64,000 nucleotides of DNA, from contig JAAOOA010000033.1 in assembly GCA_012861695.1 (NCBI GenBank), positions 25,400,044 to 25,464,043 of the forward strand, given 5' to 3'. Numbering within the stretch: position 1 is the first letter of the stretch; each line of letters starts with the position of its first letter. This DNA comes from Trematomus loennbergii (taxonomy: Eukaryota; Chordata; Actinopteri; Perciformes; Nototheniidae). A program made the position numbers and the translations under genes. This document shows, in pieces, positions 45,996 to 62,930 of the stretch. Below the pieces are notes generated by a model, which worked only from the letters and a program-made list of their open reading frames with translations, did not search any database and was not told where the DNA came from.

Positions 45996-47069
45996 ACTGT
46001 TTCAAATTCCTCCCTGCCTGCTCTAAGCATTACATTATGAGGCCAGAGGAAGTGGATGTGCTTCAGACCTGACAGCATCAAAGCTGTTTTATAGTCCAGA
46101 TCCTGAGAGGGACAGAATGAGATGTCACCGTCAGGAACAACCAGCCTCCAGGCAGCACATTCCCGGGAAGCCATACACTCACGTCACCTGACCTGCTTGG
46201 AGCGCTGCAGCTTATAATGGAGGTTCCACCTCCGCACAGACTATAAATGCCACTGCTCTGCACCCTCTGCATCTCACCTGAATGAAGTTGTCAAGGAAAT
46301 AAATGAGTGAGGCACAGCCCACTTAGGTGACATCTATTGTTCTCTCACTGTCACCATTTGGATCAACCCATGCCAAGTCAGTCTTTTAGGATTGCGTGTC
46401 ACCTTATCACATTACAACAGTTGGAGATCACTTCAACAATGTTATTTATTGTGTTTTTTTCCTTTTTGGTAGGAATATCCTAAAGACAGAAACATTCAAA
46501 ATAAATGTTTCCTTTGATAGTAGGACTACAAAGGTATTTAAACAACCGGTTTTTTTACCTATAATAAACTTTGTATTTGGTAATACTAAAGCTAATAATA
46601 ATAACTAATCAATATGTGTATGTACTATGTACACAATGGATCAGATCACCCAGTGTAAAGTGAAAATGGCCTAGTGATGAACCCACAGATCACAGATCTA
46701 AAAACTCCATCCCACAGAAGGGAGATATAATTAAAATATAATAAATCATCTGATAGACCTACTGCTACAGAACGTGCCTCCAACCGCAGACAGACGTTTA
46801 GCAGAGGCTTCGCCACAGCAGGTGAACATTGGGGAGAATTAGCGTTAAAGAGCAAAGCATGTTTCTCAGTGGTTGATGGAGAAACAAACAGAGCTGCAGT
46901 GTGAATATTGGACTTCAGATATGCTATTGTACTCTGTCTGTGTTTCAGTAGACGTGTAAATAGCAAAAGCTCTATTCTCAGGGGACTCTCACCAGGGTCC
47001 CCCATGTGATTCAGAAATATCTTTCTCGTCTACGTTATTTGTGGTACATTTGCACGGGATAAGTCCCCC

Positions 47070-47100
47070 AGATGTTATGCCAAGTCTATGCATAACATCT
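47070..47100. repeat. Perfect 11-bp hairpin
   Basis: AGATGTTATGC (47070-47080) pairs with GCATAACATCT (47090-47100) across a 9-nt loop. Confidence 0.8.
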
Positions 47101-47744
47101 TCTATTATTAGAAATAACTATGTCATATTTCTATGTACTGTTATATTATGTATGCCAAGTTATGTTTACATAATATTCACAAAGACCTTTTGCTAATGCA
47201 ATGTCTATGCTTTGTAGCAAGATTACCTTCCTGATTTGCACCTAAAATGTTCCTCAACACTTTCATTCATAAGAGAGGCAGAACAATGTATTTGTGAAGA
47301 AACCTTGCAAGAAAAACAAACTTGTCCCCACATTGCAGAGATGCTGTGAATAGGGATTCAGAGTCTACAGTATATGTCATGTCGTTTTGTTTACTTCATT
47401 CTATAACCATCTTTCATGATATGAAAGCACATTCTGAAGGGTTAAAGGTCTGGGACGAAGAAACTGACAACACAGTGGAAGCCCCTTTCAATCACACAAT
47501 AGACACGTCCTGAAGTATATGACTATTACAAATAAGTAAACACAGAGGTAGGTACCAAGCCATTTGAAAGAATGTGTGTTTCAGCGACTTCCAAATTGGC
47601 CTTGGTTGGTTAATGGCTGATGGTTACACAACCCAAACAAACATTGTGACATCACAAAGTGACCAAAATCAGATCAGCTGACAGGTTTTTATATAAATGG
47701 ATCAGGACAAAAAGACCCTACTTTCAGCATCTATTACACAGAGG

Positions 47745-47802
47745 GGACTCGTGTTTATGTATAAAAGACATGAAGAAGTGGATTTTGCAAAATAGGGGAC
47801 CT
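47745..47802. mobile_element. Degraded right end of a Kolobok/T2-like MITE
   Basis: The segment shares TGTATAAAAGACATGA with 5218-5233 and ends GCAAAATAGGGGACCT. The expected TTAA has become AATTA. The left part was not found. Confidence 0.55.
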
Positions 47803-49044
47803 AATTAGAACATGTGAATAATAAACTTGAAATAAAGTAGCAACAGAAAAAGCCTTAGGCACATCATCTTGATGTGCTGACTCTTTCAATAACCACAACA
47901 CTAGTGTTTCTGTTGCCTGATAATAAACACATAGTACGCAGACTGTTGTACTCCCACCACCTCCATACTGTGACGTCTGGGCTGGATTTTACAATCATCA
48001 AAATGATCCATGCAGAATGCCTTACATTTCCTCCTACCGATGATAGGCAAAGCAAATTAGTAATATTTAACAATATTATGCGCAGGAGATATGATTTGAA
48101 AGAGGATGATAAATAGAGATGTGAAGAGTGGCTCAGCGGAATGTAATGAATTGTGAAGCAAACAAAGAGCACAAGGAGACAACAAGAGTCAAATCAAGAC
48201 CCCATCTAGTTGATGATGATGATGTCGAACTAAACTAATGTAATCATGCACGCCTAATTGGCTGGTTTGACTGGAGCACAGGAAGAGGCTGGGGGAGGCA
48301 GGAAGTGACCCCCTGCTTGAGATCTGTCAGGATGTCACTGAGCAGAGTGCTTCCTGCTGACCCAGTGTGAAGATGTAGAAACACATTTACTCAGCACACT
48401 CTCACTCCTCTGCCTCAATGTAAACTGACATTCTGTTGCTGAATCACATCTGAAGTCTTTATGAAGCACAGGATTCCCGATGAGCCTGAAGGCAGCACAG
48501 GACCTTTAATGTGCTGTTAATTGGAGTGAATGACAGAGAGACTGAGTGACTGAACAGACGAATGTCATCGATGTTCAGTGTGTCGTTATGTGAAGCAAAT
48601 CAGCGTAATCATTGTAATGACCACTATTAGGCAAGCCTCCACACAAGTCAATCAAACTGTGTAGGTAGGTACAAGTGAGCGGTTCAGAGTGACTTCACTC
48701 AGTCATTTAAACAAATCTGTGAGATAATGAAACTCTTTCAGACTGACCACAACAGCTGCTTTCCTCTACTGTAGATATACTGTAGGCATGCCCAGGTGCT
48801 CCTAGTCCAACAATGCAATCAAATCAACAAAATGTTAGCTCTATGTAAAGTTGACCTTTATTTTGTGATTAAAATTCACTGTACGTTCAAGGACAACTTT
48901 ACAAAGTGTAATTTGTACTGTGTGAATAATACAACAGCTTGATGTGCAGATATTAGCAGCTGAAACACTGAAACTGCAAGTCAAGACCTCAACCGTCAGA
49001 AACACACAACAAAGTGAGTCATGTAACATTTTCTGTGTCTTTGT
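47803..49044. other. Unassigned sequence
   Basis: No coding exon or element termini recognised. Confidence 0.4.
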
Positions 49045-49344
49045 GCATGGAGTAGGGGTGTAACGGTATCCGTATTCGTCCCGTACCGTCACGGTTCGGT
49101 GCATGCAGTCACACGATGAATACGCCTTTTTTTTACGAGTGGGAAAAAAGTCTGTCATTCAGGGCAGTATCCACTACACTATATAATCCAGGGGCGGTAT
49201 TGCGCCTAAAAGCTGTTTGCCAGCCGCCCTTAAACAACAAATGAAGAAGAAGAAGAAAACACAACAAAACGAACAAAATACAAGAAGAAGAAAAGTTAGT
49301 ATTGCGAGTTCAGATAACACACAGGAGCTAGAACCCACCTGCTT

Positions 49345-49450
49345 CTTTTAAATCAGCTGTGAGGGAACATTTCGGGTTCCCTGTGGACTACAATAACGAT
49401 GGAGTGTGCAAGTGGTGGATCGGACGAGGACGGTGTGCCGGTGTTATGCC
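49345..49450 (+). pseudogene. hAT transposase BED finger, first half
   Basis: The plus strand reads AVREHFGFPVDYNNDGV and, one frame over, VVDRTRTVCRCYAVD. This is the W/F-rich start and Cys region of a BED zinc finger in hAT transposases. The frame then enters the inserted foldback element. The His half is found 3.7 kb away at 53170-53215. Confidence 0.72.
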
Positions 49451-49910
49451 GTAGATTGAAGCCCTGTTCGCGGGGACGCGCATCGCATGTATTGAACGTT
49501 CGCCTAGTTTTCTAAGCTTTTTTCTCTCTTTGAATGATATCTTTCCAATCAGATTAAACAGCTGAATAAATAATGTGCATACAATTGCGAGGAGGCTCGT
49601 TTTAAGGATGCAATCTTCGTATTGAAACAAACTTCCGGTTTTAAGTGTAGTCCCACTCTGTTATGTTCCTCCTTCCTACAGAACAGACAATGAAAGGATA
49701 AGATGTCATTTGTCAGTATAGTCCTATTTCTTAAAACCTTCTCTGTTGTTTAAGTGTCTGATACTTGATAACCACGAATAGTAAGCAATGATATAACAGT
49801 AATGATATACATATATGATAATGTCAGACACGGTGTTATTTTCAATCAAGCCTAAAAGATAATTTGTTCAAACTGGCTTCAATCGCTTTAATTGCTCCTT
49901 TGAATGTAAT

Positions 49911-51537
49911 ATAGTGGGACTGCTGATACAGCATTCCAACTATCTCTTATTCGACGCTCGAAATTCTTTATTATTCCGCCGGGTTATTTAGCGTATTATT
50001 ATATTTTTCTACATCGCAGTTCAAACATCAAAACGTTCAGCTCGGTCGGGAATCGATGGCTATTACTTTTCTCATTCATAACTTTCATAATTCCAGAGAT
50101 ACATCCCATAATTCATCACATTTTTAACCATTGAAGTCAATGGAGAAACTCTGCGACTTCAACTGCTAACTGTTCCTTCATACTTTCACTCAGAAACCTC
50201 ATTCCAACTTTATTATTCATGTTAAACAACTTTTAAATCTGATTCATACTTTTAGAAATATTACATTGTTCAGAGGCCTTCTTCAGATTTTAACATTAGT
50301 GTGTATTGAGCAGCTCGTTAAGGTGTGTGATCTCAAAGCTAGAGTGGAGGACAGCTTGAAATTCGCCTTCATATATATTTTTTAAACCTGCCATAATTCC
50401 CAAACCCTACACTCCTGAGACATAATTTGTCATGACAAACGTAGGAAAACATCTCGTAGCTTGAAAAATGAAAAAGAAATTAAGCAAAAATAATTAAACA
50501 AAATGCCTCTTGAGGGCATGAAGTGACAAAAACTTTCAACATGTCTCCATTAAAGCCAATTGTAAATTCAAGCTGATCTTTACTCACAGCATTAGCCACA
50601 CACCTTTAGTTAATCTGCCAAAAAGGCCACATTATTAACCCGAAAGTACACAAAAAGCACACTTCAGATGCTCAACTTCCTTCAGATGCTTCATGCGTTG
50701 AAATTTCACCGATATCTGTTACGGTTCTTCAAGAAAACGTTCACATGTAAGAGGTTTATCTCTCATTCAGAACAATGCAAATGCTCTCCTCTCACTGATT
50801 ACTGCACATCACCATGGAAACCTTTGATCTCTGGACACGTCGTTAGCTCAAATATAAACACCTGTGTCATGGAACACGATGATGTCATAACTCCAACTGA
50901 CATGCTCAGAGCAGCAGACTGCAGATAATGGTTAATGGTCCAGCCTTCAACATGTCTATGTGCCATTAGTGAGTTTTCCTCAAAAGCTGTTGCCATGGTA
51001 ACGCATCCCTCGCCGTAAAACATGATATTGCTATAACTCCTATGAAAATGGTCAAAAAGTGCTCAAACTTCACATGTGTGCTAACAGTCCAGCCGTGAAG
51101 ACATCTATTTGACAGTTTTAAGAATTCTTCTAATGCCGTTGCCTTGGCAACACAATGCTCACTATGAAACACGGTTTTCTCACAACTTCAGTTCAAATGC
51201 TCGAAATGGCCCAAAACTTCACAGGTTTGGTAACGATGCAGCCATCAACACATCTAAGCGTATTATGGGGTGTCATCAAATGCCGTTGCCATGGCAACAG
51301 ATCATTCGCCATCAAGTTAGTTCAAAAGTTTGCAGTTCAAATATTCTGCTGCTTTTCAATGCCTTTTTACTTTCTTTTCTTCACTCATCACACATTCAAG
51401 CCCCAGTGTTCATGTATCATTTCAATCTAAATTCTTCACTTTCTTCTTACACATTACATTTCAGCATAGCAATTCAGCGTCAGCTGTTCAGCATAAAGCA
51501 TTCCCACTAGCAATTTCTTCAGGAATTGCATTCTCTA
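49911..51537. mobile_element. Unclassified element with ~148-bp internal tandem repeats
   Basis: It interrupts the left arm of the foldback element; the right arm shows the uninterrupted sequence. Near-terminal AGTGGGACTGCT (49913) and AGCATTCCCACT (ending about 51508) form an inverted pair matching at 11 of 12. Repeats anchored on GTTGCCATGGYAAC recur at 50989, 51138 and 51285, a period of 147-149 bp. About 24 bases between the right motif and the resumed arm are unexplained. No coding sequence is present. Confidence 0.65.
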
Positions 51538-51649
51538 GTTTTCCTCTGTGGTTTCCTACTCAACACATTTTTGTATTGTAATGCCACTCATATTTATTTT
51601 ATTTTTTATTTTATTTTAAGGTGACATTCATCATACTACTTCCCTGATG

Positions 51650-52015
51650 GCTCCCACAGGATTGTTGATATCCTCGTGGATTCATCTTCTTATTATAGAC
51701 ACATGCATTTCCAAACATTTGGTCTACCTATGCTGTAAAATGTATTATCTCTTCGATTTACACAGCATCTATTGCACGTCTGTCCGTCCTGGGAGAGGGA
51801 TCCCTCCTCTGTTGCTCTCCCTGAGGTTTCTCCCATTTCTCCCCATTAACTGTGGGGTTTTTCTCTAGAAGTGTTTCCTTGTACGATGTGAGGGTCTAAG
51901 GACAGAGGGTGTCGTATTGTCATACTGATACTCTGTACAAACTGTGAAGTGCACTGAGACAAATGTAAAATTTGTGATATTGGGCTATATAAATAAACAT
52001 TGATTGATTGACAAT
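51650..52015 (+). mobile_element. 5'-truncated LINE 3' end inside the foldback element
   Basis: The segment has GTGAGGGTCTAAGGACAGAG, TTTGTGATATTGGGCTATAT and an AAATAAACATTGATTGATTG tail, a common teleost LINE/SINE 3' end. It is non-coding. Confidence 0.7.
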
Positions 52016-52139
52016 GAATGTTTTGAAAGGTGCCCTAAAATAAAGTGTATTATTGATCTTATGTCTGTGCCTATATCACACTATTAATGTTCCTTATTTT
52101 AGACTACATAACATGTTCAGCAGAGCAGGTATTTCTCCT

Positions 52140-52562
52140 GCCAGATATGGCACCCCCCCCCCCCCCCCTACAACTTTATCCAGGACAGTAGTCACACCGT
52201 CACCAACATCACACTGGTGTTGGCTGTTCCCCTCTAGTTTGTGCTCACAAAAGCATTTTACTCTGGGCCCAGCAGGTGAAAACGAAAGAAGGGCTTCCAT
52301 ATCCGGCAGAGAAGGTGTTGTGGCTGCCGGATTTGGAACACCCCCCATATCTTTGTCCAGCATAGTCACAACGTCACCAAAATCACACTGGTGTTAGCTG
52401 TTCCCCTCTAATTTGTGCTCACAAAAGCATTTTACTCTGGGCCCAGCAGGTACAAAACTACAGAGGGGCTTCCATATCCGGCAGAGAAGGTGTCGTGGCT
52501 GCCGGATATGGAAGCCCCTCTTTAGTTTTTCACCTGCTGGGCCAGAGTAAAATGCTTTTGTG
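52140..52562. repeat. Tandem repeat (2 units, ~180 bp) ending in a large hairpin
   Basis: GCCAGATATGG at 52140 and GCCGGATTTGG at 52326 start two related units. CACAAAAGCATTTTACTCTG recurs at 52246 and 52420. The second unit then folds back on itself: 52420-52484 pairs with 52499-52562, the inner 23 bp perfectly (52462-52484 with 52499-52521), around a 14-nt loop. A 16-nt poly-C lies at 52153-52168. Confidence 0.85.
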
Positions 52563-53164
52563 GCATTCAATGTGGCATTACAATACAAAAATGTGTTGAG
52601 TAGGAAACCACAGAGGAAAATTACATTCAAAGGAGCAATTAAAGCGAGTGAAGCCAGTTTGAACAAATTATCTTTTAGGCTTGATTGAAAATAACACATT
52701 GTCTGACATTATCATATATGTTATATCATTACTGTCATATCATTGCTTACTATTCGTGGTTATCAGACACTTAAACAACAGAGAAGGTTTTAAGAAATAG
52801 GACTATACTGACAAATTACATCTTATCCTTTCATTGTCTATTCTGTAGGAAGGAGGAACATAACAGAGTGGGACTACACTCAAAAACTGAAGTTTGTTCC
52901 AATACGAAGATTGTGACAGATCTGAAAAGTGTCCTTAAAACGAGCCTCCTCGTAATTGTATGCACATTATTTATTCAGCCGTTTGCTGTTTAATCTGATG
53001 GGAAAGATATCATTCAAAAGAGAGAAAGTAAATAATTTCTTTCGTTTTTCCGCTTAGAAAACTAGGCGAACGCTCAATAAGCCAGATGACGTCACCGTTC
53101 CGCGCCCCCGCGAACAGGGCTTCAATCTGCGGCAAGCCTTCAACCTACGGCACAACACTGGCGT

Positions 53165-53345
53165 TGTTCGACAAGCTAATGGTAACACAAGCCAAACATG
53201 CTAAATCATATCAGAAGGCATCACCCAGATTTGGCAATCACCGGAGCCCGGCGAAAGACAACAGCAGTTCAACAGCTTATCCCCGCTGCTTTTAAGAAGC
53301 CAATAGACATGAAAGCCGAGAGACCAAAAATAAATAACGGAAGCT
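53165..53345 (+). pseudogene. hAT transposase BED finger, second half and linker
   Basis: The plus strand reads VRQANGNTS and, after a one-base shift, MLNHIRRHHPDLAITGARRK, then TTAVQQLIPAAFKKPI. The His residues of the BED finger are in NHIRRHH. In intact elements this follows directly on the Cys half at 49345-49450. No catalytic core follows; the hAT ends by 53797. The protein is therefore also truncated downstream. Confidence 0.75.
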
Positions 53346-53805
53346 ATTGGCATATGTTTTTCAACGGCTATGCAATAGTTACCCTTATAATTACCTAATT
53401 ACCCTTATGCAATAGTAGAGGACCCCAGCTTTTATTGATTATGATTGAAAGTGATTGAAACACTATCTTATTATTTATTTTGTAATATTTTCATGACGTT
53501 CTTTTTAGTTTTACAGCTCATTGAACCTTTTGTTTGACATCAGCCATTATAGATAATATGGCCATCTGAGTGTGTGTGGTACTGTTTGTGGTTTGTTTTT
53601 AACTGTGTAATAAAGTTAATTATTCAAAATGTTCCTTATTTTTTAAACTGAAACTTGCACTACTGTTCAAAATAAATAAAAAACAAACCTGGAATTATGC
53701 ATTTGGGACTTTTTTTGCTTTTTCTTGTTGTACCGAACCCGTACCAAACCGTGACCCCCAAACCGAGGTACATACCGAACCGTGAATTCTGTGAACCCCA
53801 TGGAG

Positions 53806-56929
<3,124 letters not shown>

Positions 56930-57200
56930 GCCTGGTATTAAAGCTCCTGCCTCACTCACTACACCTCTTCGCTCTCTACATGCAAGACTTTCCTGCACTC
57001 TTTTCCGGACTGATTTCTCGTTGCCGACTCTGCCTGTTCTGGATCTACCTGTTTCTGGATTCCCCATTGAACGTCTCAGCCTTACGTACCCGACCTCCAT
57101 TCCAGCCCTTGTGTTTCCTGGTTCCTGTTAGCCTGTTCTGGAGGCTGCTAGGCGTTTCACAGGTTTGTGCTGCAATTGGGTCCTAACTACCCCCGTTACA
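56930..57200 (+). repeat. Probable partial solo LTR (Gypsy type)
   Basis: Runs of CCTG/TTCCTG-rich sequence lead to GGGTCCTAACTACCCCCGTT and a terminal ACA at 57200. Fish Gypsy LTRs commonly end this way. The left end and internal sequence are missing. A pyrimidine-rich unrelated sequence remains possible. Confidence 0.45.
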
Positions 57201-60108
<2,908 letters not shown>

Positions 60109-60711
60109 CACATCTCAGCAGTATCACTACACATCTCAGCAGTATCACTACCATACTTGCCAACCTTGAGACCTCAGATTGTAGTTATTGTAGTTGTAAG
60201 TGCACTGCCTTGCGGCCTGTAGCACCATATGTTGGGCTGGACTGTATTTTACAGGAAAGGAGTGAGCAGGGTAGAATTGTCGATTCTTGTTCTGTTTGCT
60301 GTGACTATCTTCCTCACCCTCTCAGACTTCAGTTGCGCGCGCTACGCTACCATGGAAACCAAAACAATGGTGTAGCTGTATTAAAGTCCGAGTGGAAACA
60401 GTCCTGAGTAAATCTGATTTTGAAACCGGGAGAGGGCAATGAAATCGGGAGTCTCCCGCGAAAATCGGGAGGGTTGGCAAGTATGATCACTACACATCTC
60501 AGCAGTATCACTACACATCTCAGCAGTATCACTACACATCTCAGCAGTATCAATACACATACAGTATCAGCAGTATCACTACACATCTCAGCAGTATCAC
60601 TACACATCTCAGCAGTATCACTACACATCTCAGCAGTATCACTACACATCTCAGCAGTATCACTACACATCTCAGCAGTATCACTACACATCTCAGCAGT
60701 ATCACTACACA
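60109..60711. repeat. 21-bp minisatellite, interrupted by a hAT MITE
   Basis: The unit is CACATCTCAGCAGTATCACT plus A. About two units precede the insertion (60109-60151) and about ten follow (60486-60711), with one aberrant unit near 60548-60585. Each unit encodes seven residues in frame, which creates spurious repeat ORFs on both strands. Confidence 0.92.
60152..60485. mobile_element. hAT MITE inserted in the minisatellite
   Basis: Termini CATACTTGCCAACC and GGTTGGCAAGTATG are exact inverted complements. The octamer ATCACTAC flanks both sides (60144-60151 and 60486-60493). Removing the element and one octamer restores the 21-bp repeat register exactly. Length is 334 bp, with no coding sequence. 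Confidence 0.87.
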
Positions 60712-61241
60712 ACATGTGATGGCAGGAGGTATTTGGTTTAATTTGCATCCCTATTTCTTTGACCCTTTACGAAATGCTTCTCACATCATGAACAAAATAC
60801 TATGAGAGGCCTTCTAGCTCACAACTCATACTTGGTCTTACAAACAATATCAGAATCCCTGTACACCACCAGATTCTTTCACACACAGTATCATACCGTC
60901 TTTAACGTACTGTCATTCCTTCCTTCATTTACTATCATACTATCATACATAAATAACTATTCTCTCTCACACACAAAACTAAATCTCTTAAACGCACCAT
61001 CATACTCTCGTACACACACCACTATCGTCATTCACAAACAAACTATAATCTAATAGAACATTATAATAGTGTATGCGAAAGAGGATAGTAGTATGTGTGT
61101 AATCGGTACACAATGTATGTAAGACAGAATAATAACCTATATAAGAGGGAATAGTATTTCATGTTAATAACAATAGTCATATAGTTGAAAAGGAATCTAA
61201 AACAGATTAGCAGTGAATGAAAGGCCGAATAATAGCTTATA
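60712..61241. other. Unassigned AT-rich sequence
   Basis: Nothing recognised beyond short CA/AT-rich runs. Confidence 0.45.
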
Positions 61242-62387
61242 CAGGGCTGCCAACCTTTGAGTTCAGCTGAGTGAGATTTTTTTTTGGTGAACCGAAAAAG
61301 AAACGTTCATGTGTACAGTGCACGGTGGACCTCACCTCCTCTAGGGGGGTCCGGGGGCGTGTTCCCCGGGAAGATTTTTATTAAAATATTGAAGTTAAAA
61401 GCATCAATCTGGTGCACTTTGAGAGCAAAATTAAGAGATCTATGGATACATCTCTCAACATCCATATGAAACAGAACTGTAAACAGATTTACTTTTTCTT
61501 TATGGATATTTTACAAATCACTTCCCTTTTAAAGTGTATTCTTGTTTTACTGTCATATAGTATTTCATAACTGTTTTTCATTTATTCTCATAAATGGTGA
61601 TCAAACCGTTTGAGACCCACTGAGATAACTAGACTAAAGTTAACTATCTAAACACTCAGAGAGTCCCTTACCTCACTGAGCTGTAGTTATCTCTCTCAGT
61701 CTGACAGGACAGAGCTCTCTCTCTCCTTGTTTTAGAAACAGCTTCTAATATCCGTTAGCGCAGCTAGTTAACCAGATGCTAACAACAACAATGCAAATAG
61801 TGAGTTTGGTAGAAATATACTGTATAATAGTAAAGTTATTCAAGATGATGCCATATTTATTCAAGATTTTACATTATAAATATTCCCCAAAATTATTCAA
61901 AAGCATATTCTTCAAAACTCTCTGCTGTAGTATGACCACCAGGAGACTATTGATGTGTGTGGTGAGTTTGGTAGTATATACTCTATATAGTGATTGAATA
62001 TTATTGTATTCTCTTTTTTCGAGTTGCACTTTGCAGACGGTCCCTGAGCACTCGTTTTTTCTCCGGCTGCGGATAGAGACCAATGTAATGTGCGTATTGG
62101 CTTTTTTTGATCAAAATGTGATTGTAGTTCGTTGTCAACCTTACCACGGTACTTAGGAGACGTCATTTGTGTCTGAATAACCTTTTGTTCATGAGTTATT
62201 GATCCGTGAAATCCGAATCTCCCAATATCGTTCCAACTTTACTGAACTAAGCCAGAAGACCGTCTCATTTCGTAGAACACTCGGTTTGCTGTTCCTTCAC
62301 TTTATTTTTATATACATTTATTTTGGACGAAAACTTAGCCTGAGGAAAGGCATGTGTGGCGTGAGTGCGTGAGGGTTGGCAGCCCTG
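61242..62387. mobile_element. hAT-like element (CAGGGCTGCCAACC termini)
   Basis: The left end CAGGGCTGCCAACC and right end GGTTGGCAGCCCTG are exact inverted complements. GCTTATA flanks both sides (61235-61241 and 62388-62394), 7 bp rather than 8. The terminal GCCAACC is shared with the MITE at 60152. No transposase is recognised in the 1.1-kb interior. Confidence 0.78.
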
Positions 62388-62885
62388 GCTTATAGGTAAT
62401 AATAGTTAATGTGAATGACTATATAGGTATGTGTATAAAACAGAATGATAGGGTGTGTGCATAAGAATAGTTATGTGTGTGAGAGAGTATGATTGAAAAG
62501 GAAGTGAGTTTGATTGAAAAGGAAGTTGGACTAAATTCTCAGTTCCTGATTGGCTCTATGTTTTTTGTTTGACGGACACCGCCCAAGAAGGCAGTAGAAT
62601 GCTACTAATTTTCCCTATGCAACCTGAAGAGTAAAAGGGTCAAGTCCGTCAGAAAGCAATGACTGTAAGTGTAAGTGTAAGCCTTACACTTACACTGTAA
62701 GGATTAGTAACATGTATTGTGTTTATGTGATGACATTTGGAGATGTTTAAGCTCAATGAGAAAGCGCGTTAGCATACACGCTAGCGTTAGCCATACTAGC
62801 CTGTATACATGCTTATTGCACAGCTAGCATTAGCTATATTTACCTTGTTTACACTTAGCGGTCCTATGTGTTAATCTGTGTATGT
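62388..62885. other. Unassigned sequence with a palindrome
   Basis: A GATTGAAAAGGAAGT motif occurs twice (62492-62529). A perfect 14-bp-arm palindrome is at 62668-62696. Confidence 0.45.
62668..62696. repeat. Near-contiguous palindrome, 14-bp arms
   Basis: AGTGTAAGTGTAAG (62668-62681) and CTTACACTTACACT (62683-62696) are exact complements around one base. Confidence 0.9.
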
Positions 62886-62930
62886 TAGGGGTGTAACGGT
62901 ATCCGTATTCGTCCCGAACCGTCACGGTTC

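Larger units (their letters stand above)
42421..47744. other. Mostly unassigned upstream sequence
   Basis: Two weak repeat signals are present. A LINE-tail-like stretch at about 43640-43790 ends in CTTTGAATCTTTGG units. A dispersed fish repeat fragment at about 44300-44400 has CTCTTTATTGGTCACAC and TTGTTCTCTGCTTTTTACCC. A LINE tail lies at 45935-45990 and a small hairpin at 47070-47100. No coding exon was found. Confidence 0.4.
49437..53162. mobile_element. Foldback element with ~0.5-kb inverted arms
   Basis: The left arm (49437-49910, then 51538-51585 after an insertion) and the right arm (about 52563-53162) are inverted complements over some 500 bp with only scattered differences. Shared blocks are GATTGAAGCCCTGTTCGCGG, CGTTCGCCTAGTTTTCTAAG, CCCACTCTGTTATGTTCCTC and TTTCCTACTCAACACATTTT. 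The outer edge GCCRGTGTTRTGCCGTAG is also inverted. The centre holds a LINE tail, a two-unit tandem repeat and a hairpin. No coding sequence was found and the target duplication is unclear. Confidence 0.82.
49053..53797 (+). mobile_element. hAT element (TAGGGGTGTAACGG termini) with nested foldback element
   Basis: The left end TAGGGGTGTAACGGTATCCG begins at 49053. The right end has CCGTACCAAACCGTGAC and CATACCGAACCGTGAA but the last bases are altered (GTGAACCCC). Flanking octamers GCATGGAG (49045-49052) and CCATGGAG (53798-53805) match at 7 of 8. The remaining transposase sequence is a BED finger, split by a 3.7-kb insertion (49437-53162). A second copy of this element's left end is at 62886. 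Confidence 0.8.

Noticed and set aside
60347..60748. Repeat protein or CRISPR-like array at 60.1-60.7 kb
   Set aside because: Units are contiguous 21-bp tandem repeats with no spacers. A unit length divisible by three explains the open frames on both strands.
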